This document shows positions 45,801-54,184 of a DNA stretch of 64,000 nucleotides, in pieces. The notes under the pieces were generated by a model. That model was given only the letters and a program-made list of their open reading frames with translations. It did no database searches and had not been told where the DNA came from. Position 1 is the first letter of the stretch; each line of letters begins with the position of its first letter. The stretch spans positions 396,001 through 460,000 of the forward strand of contig OZ025840.1 of the NCBI GenBank assembly GCA_964019425.1, read 5' to 3'. This DNA is from Flectonema sp. DT1601 (taxonomy: Eukaryota; Euglenozoa; Diplonemea; Diplonemida; Diplonemidae). A program made the translations under genes and the position numbers.

Positions 45801-48672
45801 GAATAGCTGTTGGGATCGCTGTTGGGATCGCCGTTGGAATGGCTGTTGGAATGGCTGTTGGAATGGCTGTTGGGATGGCCGTTGGAATAGCTGTTGGAAT
45901 AGCGGTCGGGATCGCTGTTGGGATCGCTGTTGGGATCGCCGTTGGAATGGCTGTTGGAATGGCTGTTGGAATGGCTGTTGGAATGGCTGTCGGAATAGCT
46001 GTCGGAATAGCTGTTGGGATCGCTGTTGGGATCGCCGTTGGAATGGCTGTTGGAATGGCTGTTGGAATGGCTGTCGGAATAGCTGTCGGAATAGCTGTTG
46101 GGATCGCTGTTGGGATCGCCGTTGGAATGGCTGTTGGAATGGCTGTTGGAATGGCTGTTGGAATAGCTGTCGGAATAGCTGTCGGAATAGCTGTTGGAAT
46201 GGCTGTTGGGATCGCTGTTGGGATCGCCGTTGGAATGGCTGTTGGAATGGCTGTTGGAATGGCTGTTGGAATGGCTGTTGGAATGGCTGTTGGAATGGCT
46301 GTTGGAATGGCTGTTGGAATGGCTGTCGGAATAGCTGTCGGAATAGCTGTTGGGATCGCTGTTGGGATCGCCGTTGGAATGGCTGTTGGAATGGCTGTTG
46401 GAATGGCTGTTGGAATGGCTGTCGGAATGGCTGTTGGAATGGCCGTTGGAATAGCTGTTGGAATAGCGGTCGGAATAGCTGTCGGAATAGCGGTCTGGAT
46501 CGCCGTTGGAATAGCGGTCGGAATGGCCGTTGGAATAGCTGTTGGAATAGCTGTTGGAATGGCTGTCGGAATGGCTGTCGGAATGGCTGTTGGGATCGCT
46601 GTTGGAACGGCTGTTGGAATGGCCGTTGGAATGGCTGTTGGAATAGCGGTCGGGATCGCCGTTGGAATAGCTGTTGGAATAGCGGTCGGAATAGCCGTTG
46701 GAATCGCTGTTGGAATGGCCGTTGGAATAGCTGTTGGAATGGCTGTCGGAATAGCGGTCGGGATCGCCGTCGGAATAGCCGTTGGAATAGCTGTTGGAAT
46801 AGCTGTCGGAATGGCCGTTGGGATCGCTGTTGGAATGGCCGTTGGAATAGCTGTCGGAATAGCTGTCGGAATAGCTGTTGGAATGGCTGTTGGAATGGCT
46901 GTCGGAATAGCGGTCGGAATGGCTGTTGGGATCGCTGTTGGAATGGCCGTTGGAATAGCTGTTGGAATAGCGGTCGGAATAGCCGTTGGAATCGCTGTTG
47001 GAATGGCCGTTGGAATAGCTGTTGGAATGGCTGTCGGAATAGCTGTTGGAATGGCCGTTGGAATAGCGGTCGGGATCGCCGTCGGAATAGCCGTTGGAAT
47101 AGCTGTCGGAATAGCGGTCGGGATCGCCGTTGGAATAGCGGTCGGAATTGCCGTTGGAATAGCTGTTGGAATGGCTGTCGGAATAGCTGTCGGAATGGCT
47201 GTTGGGATCGCTGTTGGAACGGCTGTTGGAATAGCCGTTGGAATAGCCGTTGGAATAGCGGTCGGAATAGCCGTTGGAATCGCTGTTGGAATGGCCGTTG
47301 GAATAGCTGTTGGAATGGCTGTTGGAATGGCCGTTGGAATGGCCGTTGGAATAGCTGTTGGAATGGCTGTTGGAATGGCCGTTGGAATAGCGGTCGGAAT
47401 GGCCGTTGGAATAGCTGTTGGAATGGCTGTCGGAATAGCTGTTGGAATGGCCGTTGGAATAGCTGTTGGAATGGCTGTTGGAATGGCCGTTGGAATAGCT
47501 GTTGGAATGGCTGTCGGAATAGCTGTCGGAATGGCTGTTGGGATCGCTGTTGGAACGGCTGTTGGAATGGCCGTTGGAATAGCTGTTGGAATAGCCGTTG
47601 GAATAGCCGTTGGAATAGCGGTCGGAATAGCCGTTGGAATCGCTGTTGGAATGGCCGTTGGAATAGCTGTTGGAATGGCTGTTGGAATGGCCGTTGGAAT
47701 AGCTGTTGGAATGGCTGTCGGAATAGCTGTCGGAATGGCTGTTGGGATCGCTGTTGGAACGGCTGTTGGAATGGCCGTTGGAATAGCTGTTGGAATAGCC
47801 GTTGGAATAGCCGTTGGAATAGCGGTCGGAATAGCCGTTGGAATCGCTGTTGGAATGGCCGTTGGAATAGCTGTTGGAATAGCGGTCGGGATCGCCGTTG
47901 GAATCGCTGTTGGAATGGCTGTCGGAATAGCGGTCGGAATAGCTGTTGGAATGGCTGTCGGAATAGCTGTTGGAATGGCTGTTGGAATGGCCGTTGGAAT
48001 AGCGGTCGGAATGGCCGTTGGGATCGCTGTTGGAATGGCCGTTGGAATAGCTGTCGGGATCGCCGTTGGAATAGCTGTTGGAATAGCTGTCGGAATAGCC
48101 GTCGGGATCGCTGTTGGAATGATGGGGTCACAAATGTGAGCAAATTGTGTACCACTGCATCCACTGGTACAGACATATCCAGCAACGCAATCACATGACC
48201 ACTTATTACCTGGTTTCTCAACACACATTCCTCCATTGCTATCTGAATCACAATTATTTGTACCAGAAACACACGGATGTGGCGCTTGTGCGACACACTC
48301 ATGGTTGGTTGGGTTTTTAATATCACAACCACTTTTACAGAGAACATTATCACAAGCACACTTATAGTAGTCAGGACCATTAACACATCTTCCATTATTA
48401 GGATCACAAGGGAACGGAGAACAATAATCTACCGTAGGGATTGGGGTTGGCGCCCTTTGATTTGATATGCACTTATGTTCTGCAGGGTTGGTGACTGGGG
48501 AGCAGCCAGTAGTGCACCTAGCACCAGATGTACAACGACATGTATACTCGAAAGAAGAAACCTTTGTGCAGGATCCAAAGTTAGTATCACAATTACTACT
48601 TGCGCAGGGATCTGGATCTAGAATGGAACCACTTACCACTACAAGTAATGTTATTGTCAGACCCAATCGCAT
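42847..48672 (-). CDS. giant EGF-like / PTAI-repeat multi-pass membrane protein
   Basis: A 1941-aa intronless ORF with a cleavable signal peptide (about 1-16). Three Cys-rich EGF-like modules follow (about 22-68, 83-128 and 133-181, each with six or more Cys and CxC pairs). Then comes an almost pure (PTAI)n stalk from about residue 185 to 1209, encoded by a 12-bp minisatellite. An extracellular region with further Cys (SLCKGDERCDCGGGC) comes next. About seven hydrophobic segments follow between residues about 1465 and 1795 (for example LLGTILIQFILISACGLTATVMAI and LLLMWIIVIKFFCDAIVFLI), then a cytoplasmic Ser/Pro/Arg-rich tail. The stalk should be an extended, rigid, O-glycosylatable spacer, suggesting a surface adhesion or sensory protein. 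The seven-helix part is not a receptor family I can name. It stops with TGA. Confidence 0.85.
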   Translation of the reverse strand: MRLGLTITLLVVVSGSILDPDPCASSNCDTNFGSCTKVSSFEYTCRCTSGARCTTGCSPVTNPAEHKCISNQRAPTPIPTVDYCSPFPCDPNNGRCVNGPDYYKCACDNVLCKSGCDIKNPTNHECVAQAPHPCVSGTNNCDSDSNGGMCVEKPGNKWSCDCVAGYVCTSGCSGTQFAHICDPIIPTAIPTAIPTAIPTAIPTAIPTAIPTAIPTAIPTAIPTAIPTAIPTAIPTAIPTAIPTAIPTAIPTAIPTAIPTAIPTAIPTAIPTAIPTAIPTAIPTAIPTAIPTAIPTAIPTAIPTAVPTAIPTAIPTAIPTAIPTAIPTAIPTAIPTAIPTAIPTAIPTAIPTAIPTAIPTAIPTAIPTAIPTAVPTAIPTAIPTAIPTAIPTAIPTAIPTAIPTAIPTAIPTAIPTAIPTAIPTAIPTAIPTAIPTAIPTAIPTAIPTAIPTAIPTAIPTAIPTAIPTAIPTAIPTAIPTAIPTAVPTAIPTAIPTAIPTAIPTAIPTAIPTAIPTAIPTAIPTAIPTAIPTAIPTAIPTAIPTAIPTAIPTAIPTAIPTAIPTAIPTAIPTAIPTAIPTAIPTAIPTAIPTAIPTAIPTAIPTAIPTAIPTAIPTAIPTAIPTAIPTAIPTAIPTAIPTAIPTAIPTAIPTAIPTAIPTAIPTAIPTAIPTAIPTAIPTAIPTAIPTAVPTAIPTAIPTAIPTAIPTAIPTAIPTAIPTAIPTAIQTAIPTAIPTAIPTAIPTAIPTAIPTAIPTAIPTAIPTAIPTAIPTAIPTAIPTAIPTAIPTAIPTAIPTAIPTAIPTAIPTAIPTAIPTAIPTAIPTAIPTAIPTAIPTAIPTAIPTAIPTAIPTAIPTAIPTAIPTAIPTAIPTAIPTAIPTAIPTAIPTAIPTAIPTAIPTAIPTAIPTAIPTAIPTAIPTAIPTAIPTAIPTAIPTAIPTAIPTAIPTAIPTAIPTAIPTAIPTAIPTAIPTAIPTAVPTAIPTAIPTAIPTAIPTAIPTAIPTAIPTAIPTAIPTAIPTAIPTAIPTAIPTAIPTAIPTAIPTAVPTAIPTAIPTAIPTAIPTAIPTAIPTAIPTAIPTAIPTAIPTAIPIAIPTAIPTAIPTAIPTAVPTAIPTAIPTAIPTAIPTAIPTAIPTAVPTAIPTAIPTALPTALPTAIPTTIPTAIPTAIPTAIQTAIPTVVPTAIPTAIPTALPTALPTAIPTTIPTAVPSTIPTSLTEYNKFKEVHLEDAELSSERIQSGGGSEVVFQLNDELGLEEGSLKTILMWPGGPIEGIIVSPGGSLDCNGPCVTIVTDKSPKDSKFGLAATAQQADSNTITADLIAIDSLKEGSNSIRISFQNEKYRAYMGYSEKLQIVMSSKLFSSSVYKSLCKGDERCDCGGGCVFNKQIEAQSNMPDQKQQEQQRAVSSLAIVGVSSVIPVSASAGGAMVRASLITRLMLCPQEGTTKLDRTLNPLGLRFGDGVNAEIDGALLGTILIQFILISACGLTATVMAIRLSGARKTERTGFSTLLSSSTTQRPVKTVSNSIQKIDRTYLMARARFGWILLPATFLYGGSVLTCVAAIIGSSSGFRILAIADLILFGIGLPVITYRAAKGAIEHSNIEKVEEPATKSECKKILYRLGWGTHEWVPGNARIDAPWVELNKLVYDAYKQKSRYFMVIEQIASALLGVIGAFNPTDRQQCVIKAVSSMSVLAIFLVLVLFMRPYLAPYENIIETSTVVIELVMVAFILVALHQDTPGDHWSATVSSNLGLLLMWIIVIKFFCDAIVFLIDERAVWISGGRKVPYIHHLLCCGDSIQADKSLYVVDKGIEYDDQSEMTCKIISEEVTTYVSPPAPIDVLQSSDDLVMFEMMSESSRRSIVSQPISTPTPPDSFRNQPRVSRGVRMPSYVTISEGNNRRRRSTFGSAPEPPKRLNRSPSLSVESLASRDSNELLVIRTAV
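45040..48123 (-). repeat. 12-bp minisatellite encoding PTAI, about 256 units
   Basis: The 12-bp unit on the plus strand is GGRATNGCYGTY with few variants, and it occurs about 256 times without an indel that breaks the frame. Occasional units read PTAV, QTAI or PTAL. The left end (protein C-terminal side) is the most diverged. Higher-order copies of about 17 units (204 bp) occur toward the right, as in the block starting near 47506 and its repeat near 47710. Because the unit is divisible by three and lacks stops, several other frames on both strands are open too; those are shadows. Confidence 0.95.
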
Positions 48673-49028
48673 TGTCTACCCCTCCCTCACCTCCCCATTA
48701 ACTGAAGAAGAAGTTATCATAATAGAGAATCGAACTACACAAAATTTCTAACACTGCGTAAAAAAAATATGAAAGAGGAGGATCGCTCCTCAAAACAAAA
48801 ACATGATAGGCATGTTAACGCTCACGAGTGTGATTACCAGATTGAGAAATGTAAAAAGTAATCAAAAAGAGATAGAAAGAGTGGTTAGCAATATTATGTT
48901 TAGTGCATACCGAAACGACGTAAAGGCTAGCGGGGAAGATTTTTTTTCTTTTTTTTTTTTCCATCTACCTAGTTTCGTACTTCTATTAACACTAATCAAT
49001 AGTAGTCTCACTTACTAAATCATTTTAC
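48673..49028. other. intergenic
   Basis: About 350 bp between the PI synthase stop and the giant membrane protein start. No feature is seen. Confidence 0.4.
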
Positions 49029-49880
49029 TTAGGCTTTCTTCTCTCTTTTTTCAATGTTTTTTATGTCGATGTCCAAGAGGCAGTCAAATGCATCCCACAG
49101 CTGAGCGACATTCGCAACTGTATTTATGTTTATTTTTCTTTTCTCAAAACAGTCCGGGTGAAACTTTGACAATGTAAAAAACAGTAACAACTTTAGGTTA
49201 TTAAGAACAAAATTAATATCAAGTACTTGACTGAAAAAATGTTTGTAGTTGTTAATCAAAGAAAATTAATTTCTTTTCTCAAAACAGTCTGGGGGGAAAA
49301 CTTTTTTTTTTTTTAAAAAAAAATAAAAACACATACGTTGCTTGAATGCAAAAGGCCCAGCTAGCGCCATTACGATACCGCTGCAGTAATTTGGCTGTGG
49401 GAGAGCGTAATGCATGTAGAGTGCCAAGTAGAACGCCTCTTGTCCGATACATGCGACTCTGAAACAGAGGAGGTTTCCGTAGTACATTCTGAGGACGAAG
49501 TTCTTAGCAGAAGTCGTATCCTTGTGGCTCTGTGAGTATCCACCACACATAAACATTCTGACGAAGTGGGAAACAAAGTCAAGTGCCACAAGTGAAGCAG
49601 CTGCGTGCACACTGAAATCAAATCTCGTTAAATAAATAAGAAGTACAGCAGTAGATGCTCTGTCAGTCACCATGTCGAATATCGCTCCAAAGAGAGTTGA
49701 TTGGTTGAAATAACGGGCTGCCATGCCGTCAAGTCCATCGAGGGCGAATCCTAATGCGTACAAACCGAGAAACACCCACGGGCTTGATTCGAAAAAATAG
49801 AAACTACTCACTGAGAGGGCAACTCTCAACCATCCGATCATGTTCGGTACATTGAACACAATTGAGAGCTTCGACACCAT
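49029..49880 (-). CDS. phosphatidylinositol synthase (CDP-diacylglycerol-inositol 3-phosphatidyltransferase)
   Basis: Two exons, 49337-49880 and 49029-49117, give 210 aa, matching the roughly 213 aa of animal CDIPT. The 219-bp intron (49118-49336, GTATGT...ACAG, phase 1) joins GPFAFKQ to LANVAQLWDAF, reproducing the family's LKQLxxVxxL helix. The protein ends in a basic EKREKKA tail like the KKK end of CDIPT. The CDP-alcohol phosphotransferase motif is intact: Asp48-Gly49, Asp51-Gly52, Ala55-Arg56, Gly65, Asp69 and Asp73 in DGLDGMAARYFNQ and GAIFDMVTDR. It makes phosphatidylinositol from CDP-diacylglycerol and inositol in the ER membrane. The intron is about 135 bp longer than the host norm because a SINE-like element with 20-bp flanking duplications sits inside it. 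Confidence 0.93.
49135..49289 (-). repeat. SINE-like element copy 2, inside the PI synthase intron, with 20-bp duplications
   Basis: The insert 49155-49269 (115 bp) is bounded by perfect 20-bp direct repeats, TTTCTTTTCTCAAAACAGTC (49135-49154 and 49270-49289). It aligns with copies at 5597-5682 and about 52440-52545. Without insert and one duplication the intron would be 84 bp, within the range of the other introns in this window. Confidence 0.75.
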
Positions 49881-49995
49881 TGTTTTGTTGTCTTTTTGTT
49901 CTTAGAAAATGTTGGAAGAGAATCATAAATTTGTTGTCCATTCTTCTTTTTATAATCAAGTTAATTTAACTTAATAAGATTATTATTCTCTTTTC

Positions 49996-50027
<32 letters not shown>

Positions 50028-50752
50028 GGAAAACGCATAATTCCACAAAAATAGTTTGCGAAATCGCCAACTCATCACAAAAATTTTAACCACTCAAAAC
50101 AACCCAACATGACAGGAAAATGTGACCAAAACATAGTCAAAGGGCGGATTAATCACCCACTGGTCAGGTGGACAACTTTTTTTTGTAGGGAGTTGGCGAT
50201 TTCGCAAACTATTTTTGTTGAAATAGAGGTTTTCCCTTTTTTTTTTTTTTTTTTTTTCCATTTTAGTTGTTGCGTTCTCACTATTAACAGTTATAATCCA
50301 CAATGACAATAACTGCAAGGAAAGCTGCTACACACAGTAAAAAAAAAAGTCCTATAGGAGAGGATAGTTGTCATAAAAAACACAAACAAAGCACTGTTGT
50401 TATTGGAATCAAATGCTTTGCAGGTTCGCAACAGTAAAGAGGTACGAAAATAATAAGTTTCACGACAACACGAATAATGCCCCCCCTCAAGTCTCTTAAG
50501 AGAATAGATCAAGATATTAATAAACAAAAAGGAGGGCAAAAAACTAAACAAAGACGTTCGTTGCCGCGTTAGCAAATGCAAATGGGATACGCACATTAGG
50601 AATCTGAGGGACTGGAACACCACATTGAAAGCCATAGTATACTACTATGACAAACCACGTAGACAGAAAACATGGAGTGAGCATACTGGTTTATTTACAT
50701 CGAGTAAATTCCCCACGGGAGAAAACCCTTAAAGAGGGAACGATTAATAACT
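49881..50752. other. intergenic with inverted-repeat element
   Basis: An 870-bp spacer between the sulfatase end and the PI synthase start. It holds a poly(T) run and the inverted-repeat element at 50045-50218. No gene is supported. Confidence 0.5.
50045..50218. mobile_element. 174-bp inverted-repeat element (MITE-like)
   Basis: Perfect 29-bp inverted arms at 50045-50073 and 50190-50218, starting ACAAAAATAGTTTGCGAAAT, enclose about 116 bp of non-coding DNA. A related solo arm occurs at 32587-32619. No convincing target duplication is visible outside the arms. Confidence 0.55.
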
Positions 50753-52360
50753 TTAAGGACAATCAGAACCAGAACACTTGTAGTATGTAGCGATTTGATC
50801 ATGGAGGGCCGACAGAAGGGAAGGAGGTGATGTTTTGTAGAGGTTTTCAACTTGGTATGGATCTTTGGCCACGTCATAGAGTTCGTGGAACTGAACAGAA
50901 GTGGAATTCCACGACCAGGTTGAGTCATATTCTATGTATTGTAAATTATGAGTCGAGTTCAGAATACGAAGAGCTCTCCAGGTGTTGCTCGCAGTGCTGT
51001 CTATGAAATAGCAGTCACCACTTCCAACAGTACTTCCCTCAACACAGGTATCAACCCTCCCTGCTGGTCCTCTTGGGATGGGACCTGGGCATGGTGAAGT
51101 TGCAGGTGCCCATATCCCAGAATGATCGTTGTAATAAGTTCCAACCGATTCGTACTCAGTCAACCAAGCATCTCTTACATGGTTCTTTTTGCCCTCAACT
51201 AATAGACCAGCAAATGATTTGCCATCAACCCAGGCAGGTGATTCTATTCCAGCAATATCTAAAATAGTTGGAAGTAAATCAACAGATCCCGTAATCTGCG
51301 AGAAGGTTTTTCCCTGTGGGATACCCGGACCTGAAATTAAAAAAGGAATTCTGATATCGGTTTCGTAAGGATGCTGTTTGGAAGTTCCTACACGCCATTG
51401 ACCGAGTTTGTAACCGTGATCACTTGTGTAGACAAAATATGTGTTATCGAATTCACCGTGTTCTCTGATCTTGTTAAATACAACCTCAATCAAGTCATCA
51501 ACACTGGCAAGTGTTCTCCATCTGTCCCTGAAGTGCTGATCTTCCCAGCACTTCACGAGATCCGTAAGAGGTGGGTTTTGTCTGATATGGGCAGTCTTGT
51601 CTGGGCTTGAATGGTTGTAATTTGGGGTAACTGGCGCTTTGAAATCCGGATACAGATTCTCATACCATGGCGCAGGCGTAGCAGGATAATGAGGTGCATG
51701 AGGCCCAAGGTAAAGGAAAAATGGTTTACGGTCTTCCTTTGCCACGCCGTTCATAAGTGAGTCAAGCCACTCAACGGATCTGTTTGCTATTTGTGAAGTT
51801 TGATAGACTGACCCAAACTTAGGATTATTGGGGTCCAGGGTTTCAACATATTGAGTTCCATTACTGAAGTATCTGTAATAAGTCGTCCCATCATAATCAT
51901 TGTAATTTAAAGGTGAATCTATGTACGTTACACTCTTCGACTTAACAAGTCCGTTCAATTGCGGTCCTTGATCGTTTGTTGTTTTACCAAAAACGCCAGT
52001 TTCGTAACCTGCGTCAGTGAAAAGTCCGAAAATACCATTACCCGGGACATGGACATGTGTTGTATTTGCGTGCATACAGCCTGCACCATCTTGTCCTCTA
52101 ATATTATGAAAATACCTCCCGGTGAAGAATTCAGTTCTGCTTGGACAGCAAATTGGTGTATGGACAAAATAATTTTCCATTCGGACTCCTCCAGTCATCA
52201 TCTCCTTTCGAAGCTTCGGTTGCGATTCTAATGAACCAATGTCAGTGTACTGAGTTGGATTACTTCCCAATCTAGTGTCCTGATCATCCGTCAAAATCAT
52301 AACAACATTTGGCTTAACCGCGGCCAATGCTGCGGTTGCAATGACTCCACAGAGATACAT
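50753..52360 (-). CDS. sulfatase, N-acetylglucosamine-6-sulfatase-like
   Basis: 535 aa, intronless, with a signal peptide (about 1-14) for the secretory or lysosomal route. The sulfatase fold begins KPNVVMILTDDQDTRLG, with metal ligands Asp25 and Asp26. Cys71 in CCPSRTEFFTGR is the C-x-P-S-R cysteine that formylglycine-generating enzyme converts to the catalytic residue. APHYPATPAPWY and YTSDHGYKLGQWR...YETDIRIPFLISGPG match the glucosamine-6-sulfatase and related arylsulfatase group closely, including the second Asp-His metal pair. It hydrolyses sulfate esters of glycans. A SINE-like copy lies about 80 bp upstream of the start. Confidence 0.9.
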   Translation of the reverse strand: MYLCGVIATAALAAVKPNVVMILTDDQDTRLGSNPTQYTDIGSLESQPKLRKEMMTGGVRMENYFVHTPICCPSRTEFFTGRYFHNIRGQDGAGCMHANTTHVHVPGNGIFGLFTDAGYETGVFGKTTNDQGPQLNGLVKSKSVTYIDSPLNYNDYDGTTYYRYFSNGTQYVETLDPNNPKFGSVYQTSQIANRSVEWLDSLMNGVAKEDRKPFFLYLGPHAPHYPATPAPWYENLYPDFKAPVTPNYNHSSPDKTAHIRQNPPLTDLVKCWEDQHFRDRWRTLASVDDLIEVVFNKIREHGEFDNTYFVYTSDHGYKLGQWRVGTSKQHPYETDIRIPFLISGPGIPQGKTFSQITGSVDLLPTILDIAGIESPAWVDGKSFAGLLVEGKKNHVRDAWLTEYESVGTYYNDHSGIWAPATSPCPGPIPRGPAGRVDTCVEGSTVGSGDCYFIDSTASNTWRALRILNSTHNLQYIEYDSTWSWNSTSVQFHELYDVAKDPYQVENLYKTSPPSLLSALHDQIATYYKCSGSDCP

Positions 52361-52439
52361 TTAATTGCTTTTGGGTGATAAGTGATTGTGTAAGCAGCAT
52401 TAACATTAATAACAATCAAACAAAAGAAGGTAATGAAGG

Positions 52440-52545
52440 CGAAGTTTTTGACAATGTAAAAACAGTAACAACCCTAAGTATTAAAGCAAAACTAATATCT
52501 ACTTGACTGAAAAAATATTTGTAGTTGTTAATCAAAGAAAAATTA
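52440..52545 (-). repeat. SINE-like element copy 3
   Basis: About 106 bp aligning with copies 1 and 2 (TTTGACAATGTAAAA, CAGTAACAAC, CTACTTGACTGAAAAAAT, TTGTAGTTGTTAATCAAAGA). No target duplication is evident, so this copy is probably older or has lost one flank. It lies in the 5' flank of the sulfatase gene. Confidence 0.55.
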
Positions 52546-52548
52546 CGT

Positions 52549-53160
52549 TTAGAGAAAAAAGAAAACATCGGTTGCAGAATTTAGACACGGTTCATTATCT
52601 GTACTGACTGATCTTAATTCCCTGACATTGCTCTTACCTTGCCGTAAACTTATCCTGTTGTTTATCAGTTGATGATGTCGAGGTTTGAGTAGGCAGTAGT
52701 GAAGTACCAGAGTCATCTGTATCTTCAGTATCGCCGTCGTAGTCATTTTCCTCAGACACGTAGCTTTTACCTCTCTTGGTAACTCTACTAGTTGGTTTAG
52801 ACCTTAGATTTGGTGTATCGTTGCTGCTTTCTGAAAGGTGTCTTTTTGATTTAATCCCAGTCGTGGGGTATTTGACTGCAATCTACTTTCGACCCTATGT
52901 TGTGGTGATGAGGATTCGTTTGACAAATACCGCACCATCGACTTCGATGTCATTTTCTTGATATGTGACTTTTGCTTCTTTTGATCGACCTGCTGTGTGG
53001 TTGCAACCTAAGTGTGCTTGAGTCATTAGTGCTCTCCGACAGGTGACGTTTTGATTCACTTCTTGTTGAAGCTGGGTCTTGATGTACCACATCTGAGGTC
53101 ACTTCTTCTTCCACCATCGTTTTAACAACTCTCCTTGGCCTTTGTTGTTTAGGCTTATGG
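52549..53160 (-). pseudogene. decayed fragment of a Ser/Lys-rich host gene
   Basis: Coding-like DNA on the minus strand is spread over three frames with stops between them. One piece reads KPKQQRPRRVVKTMVEEEVTSDVVHQ and then SKRHLSESTNDSSTLR...RSIKRSKS. A second reads SKRHLSESSNDTPNLR...RVTKRGKS and then an acidic EENDYDGDTEDTDDSG stretch. The two SKRHLSES segments are an internal duplication about 220 bp apart. The upstream (right) side is cut where the transposon island begins at about 53.16 kb, so the 5' part is missing. An alternative is a real multi-exon gene, which I could not assemble. Confidence 0.4.
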
Positions 53161-53164
53161 AGCT

Positions 53165-54184
53165 TCGGTGGTGGGCATGCATTCAGGGTAAAGCGGAAAG
53201 ACCGGAACTATTTGAATTTCGACTGTCCGGAGGCCGAATGCGAGTGGGAGGTGAAGACGAAGTGGGTGGAAGGTGAATGCCAAGTGTTCGGCACCGCTGA
53301 ACATTCGTGTTCTCCAGGCGAAAGGAGAGATTGCGACGGCATGGCAGAATGGGTGAGCCGTGTTTTGGAAGAGAAAGTGGCAGCCCAGTTCGATTATGGG
53401 CCTAAACAAGCCGCAACTGATCTGCGTAACCGTTTAGGGACTATGCAGTCCCTAAGCGAACAATAGAGAGGACTGGAGATGGCGAAGGCTCGGGTGCACG
53501 GATTGCTTGGAGAGCAGTACGGAATGCTTGCCACGTACCTCACCGATTTGCAGAATCGGAATGAAAGCGTGTACTGGGATGTACAAAAGAGGGAGGACGG
53601 GGCGTTTCAGAGGTTGTTCTGGACGTTCCTGCAACCCGCTTCCCTGGACCGCCTGCTGCCGATTTTGTGCAGTGATGCTTGCAGCCTCACCGGACCCTAC
53701 GGTGGGTGCTTGTACATCACAGTGGGTGTAGATGCCGAAAGGCATGTTGTTCCGCTGGCATACTCTGTTGGCAATGCGGAAGACAAGGACGGTTGGTGCT
53801 ACCATAACACCCACCTCCGTGTACACTACGGAGAGCACCTTGTTCTCAGACCGACAGAAGGGGTTGGAGGCAGACACTACCTTGACCGAAGTCGTGTTAC
53901 ACCAGGCGTTGTGCGTCAAGCACCTCGTTAACAACGTGGTGACACAGACGAAGATCCCACAACGGAATGCATCCACCGTTGTGTGGAAATTAGCCAAAAC
54001 GGAGTACAGAGAAGAAGCAGAACAGTACCTGCGGGAGATCAAGCAAACTTATGGGCCTGACACCCACAAGTATCTTCTGGAAACCGGACTGCAACGTTGG
54101 TCAGACGCCTACTGGCCCGAAAACGTACCCCGCTGGGCATACTTGTGCAAAAAGCTAAAGCTAAGCTTTTTAGAGCTAAGCTAA
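53165..54184 (+). mobile_element. MULE (Mutator-like) transposase, inactive and truncated
   Basis: The N-terminal zinc-binding part reads FDCPEAECEWEV...H.C (from about 53212). A TAG at 53464-53466 interrupts the frame, which continues to SDACSLTGPYGGCLYITVGVDAERHVVPLAYSVGNAEDKDGW (from 53479), carrying the first catalytic Asp. Between about 53800 and 53840 the frame changes by one base, and the next frame carries TLFSDRQKGLEA (second Asp) and ALCVKHLVNNV, then WSDAYWPENVPRWAYL. The coding part then runs into the AGCT palindrome and the last catalytic Glu is absent. Intact MULE transposases are typically 600-900 aa. No terminal repeats or 9-bp duplications could be identified. Confidence 0.85.

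Noticed and set aside
45151-48198. Long plus-strand open frames of about 1000 codons over the PTAI region
   Set aside because: The 12-bp repeat has no stops in several frames. Only the minus-strand PTAI frame continues into signal peptide, EGF and membrane domains.
45399-48407. 1002-codon second minus-strand frame (QPFQQLFQ repeats)
   Set aside because: Shadow of the same minisatellite in another register, without recognisable domains.
49029-49259. Separate 76-aa gene
   Set aside because: Its last 29 codons are the second exon of PI synthase and the rest is intron and SINE-like element.
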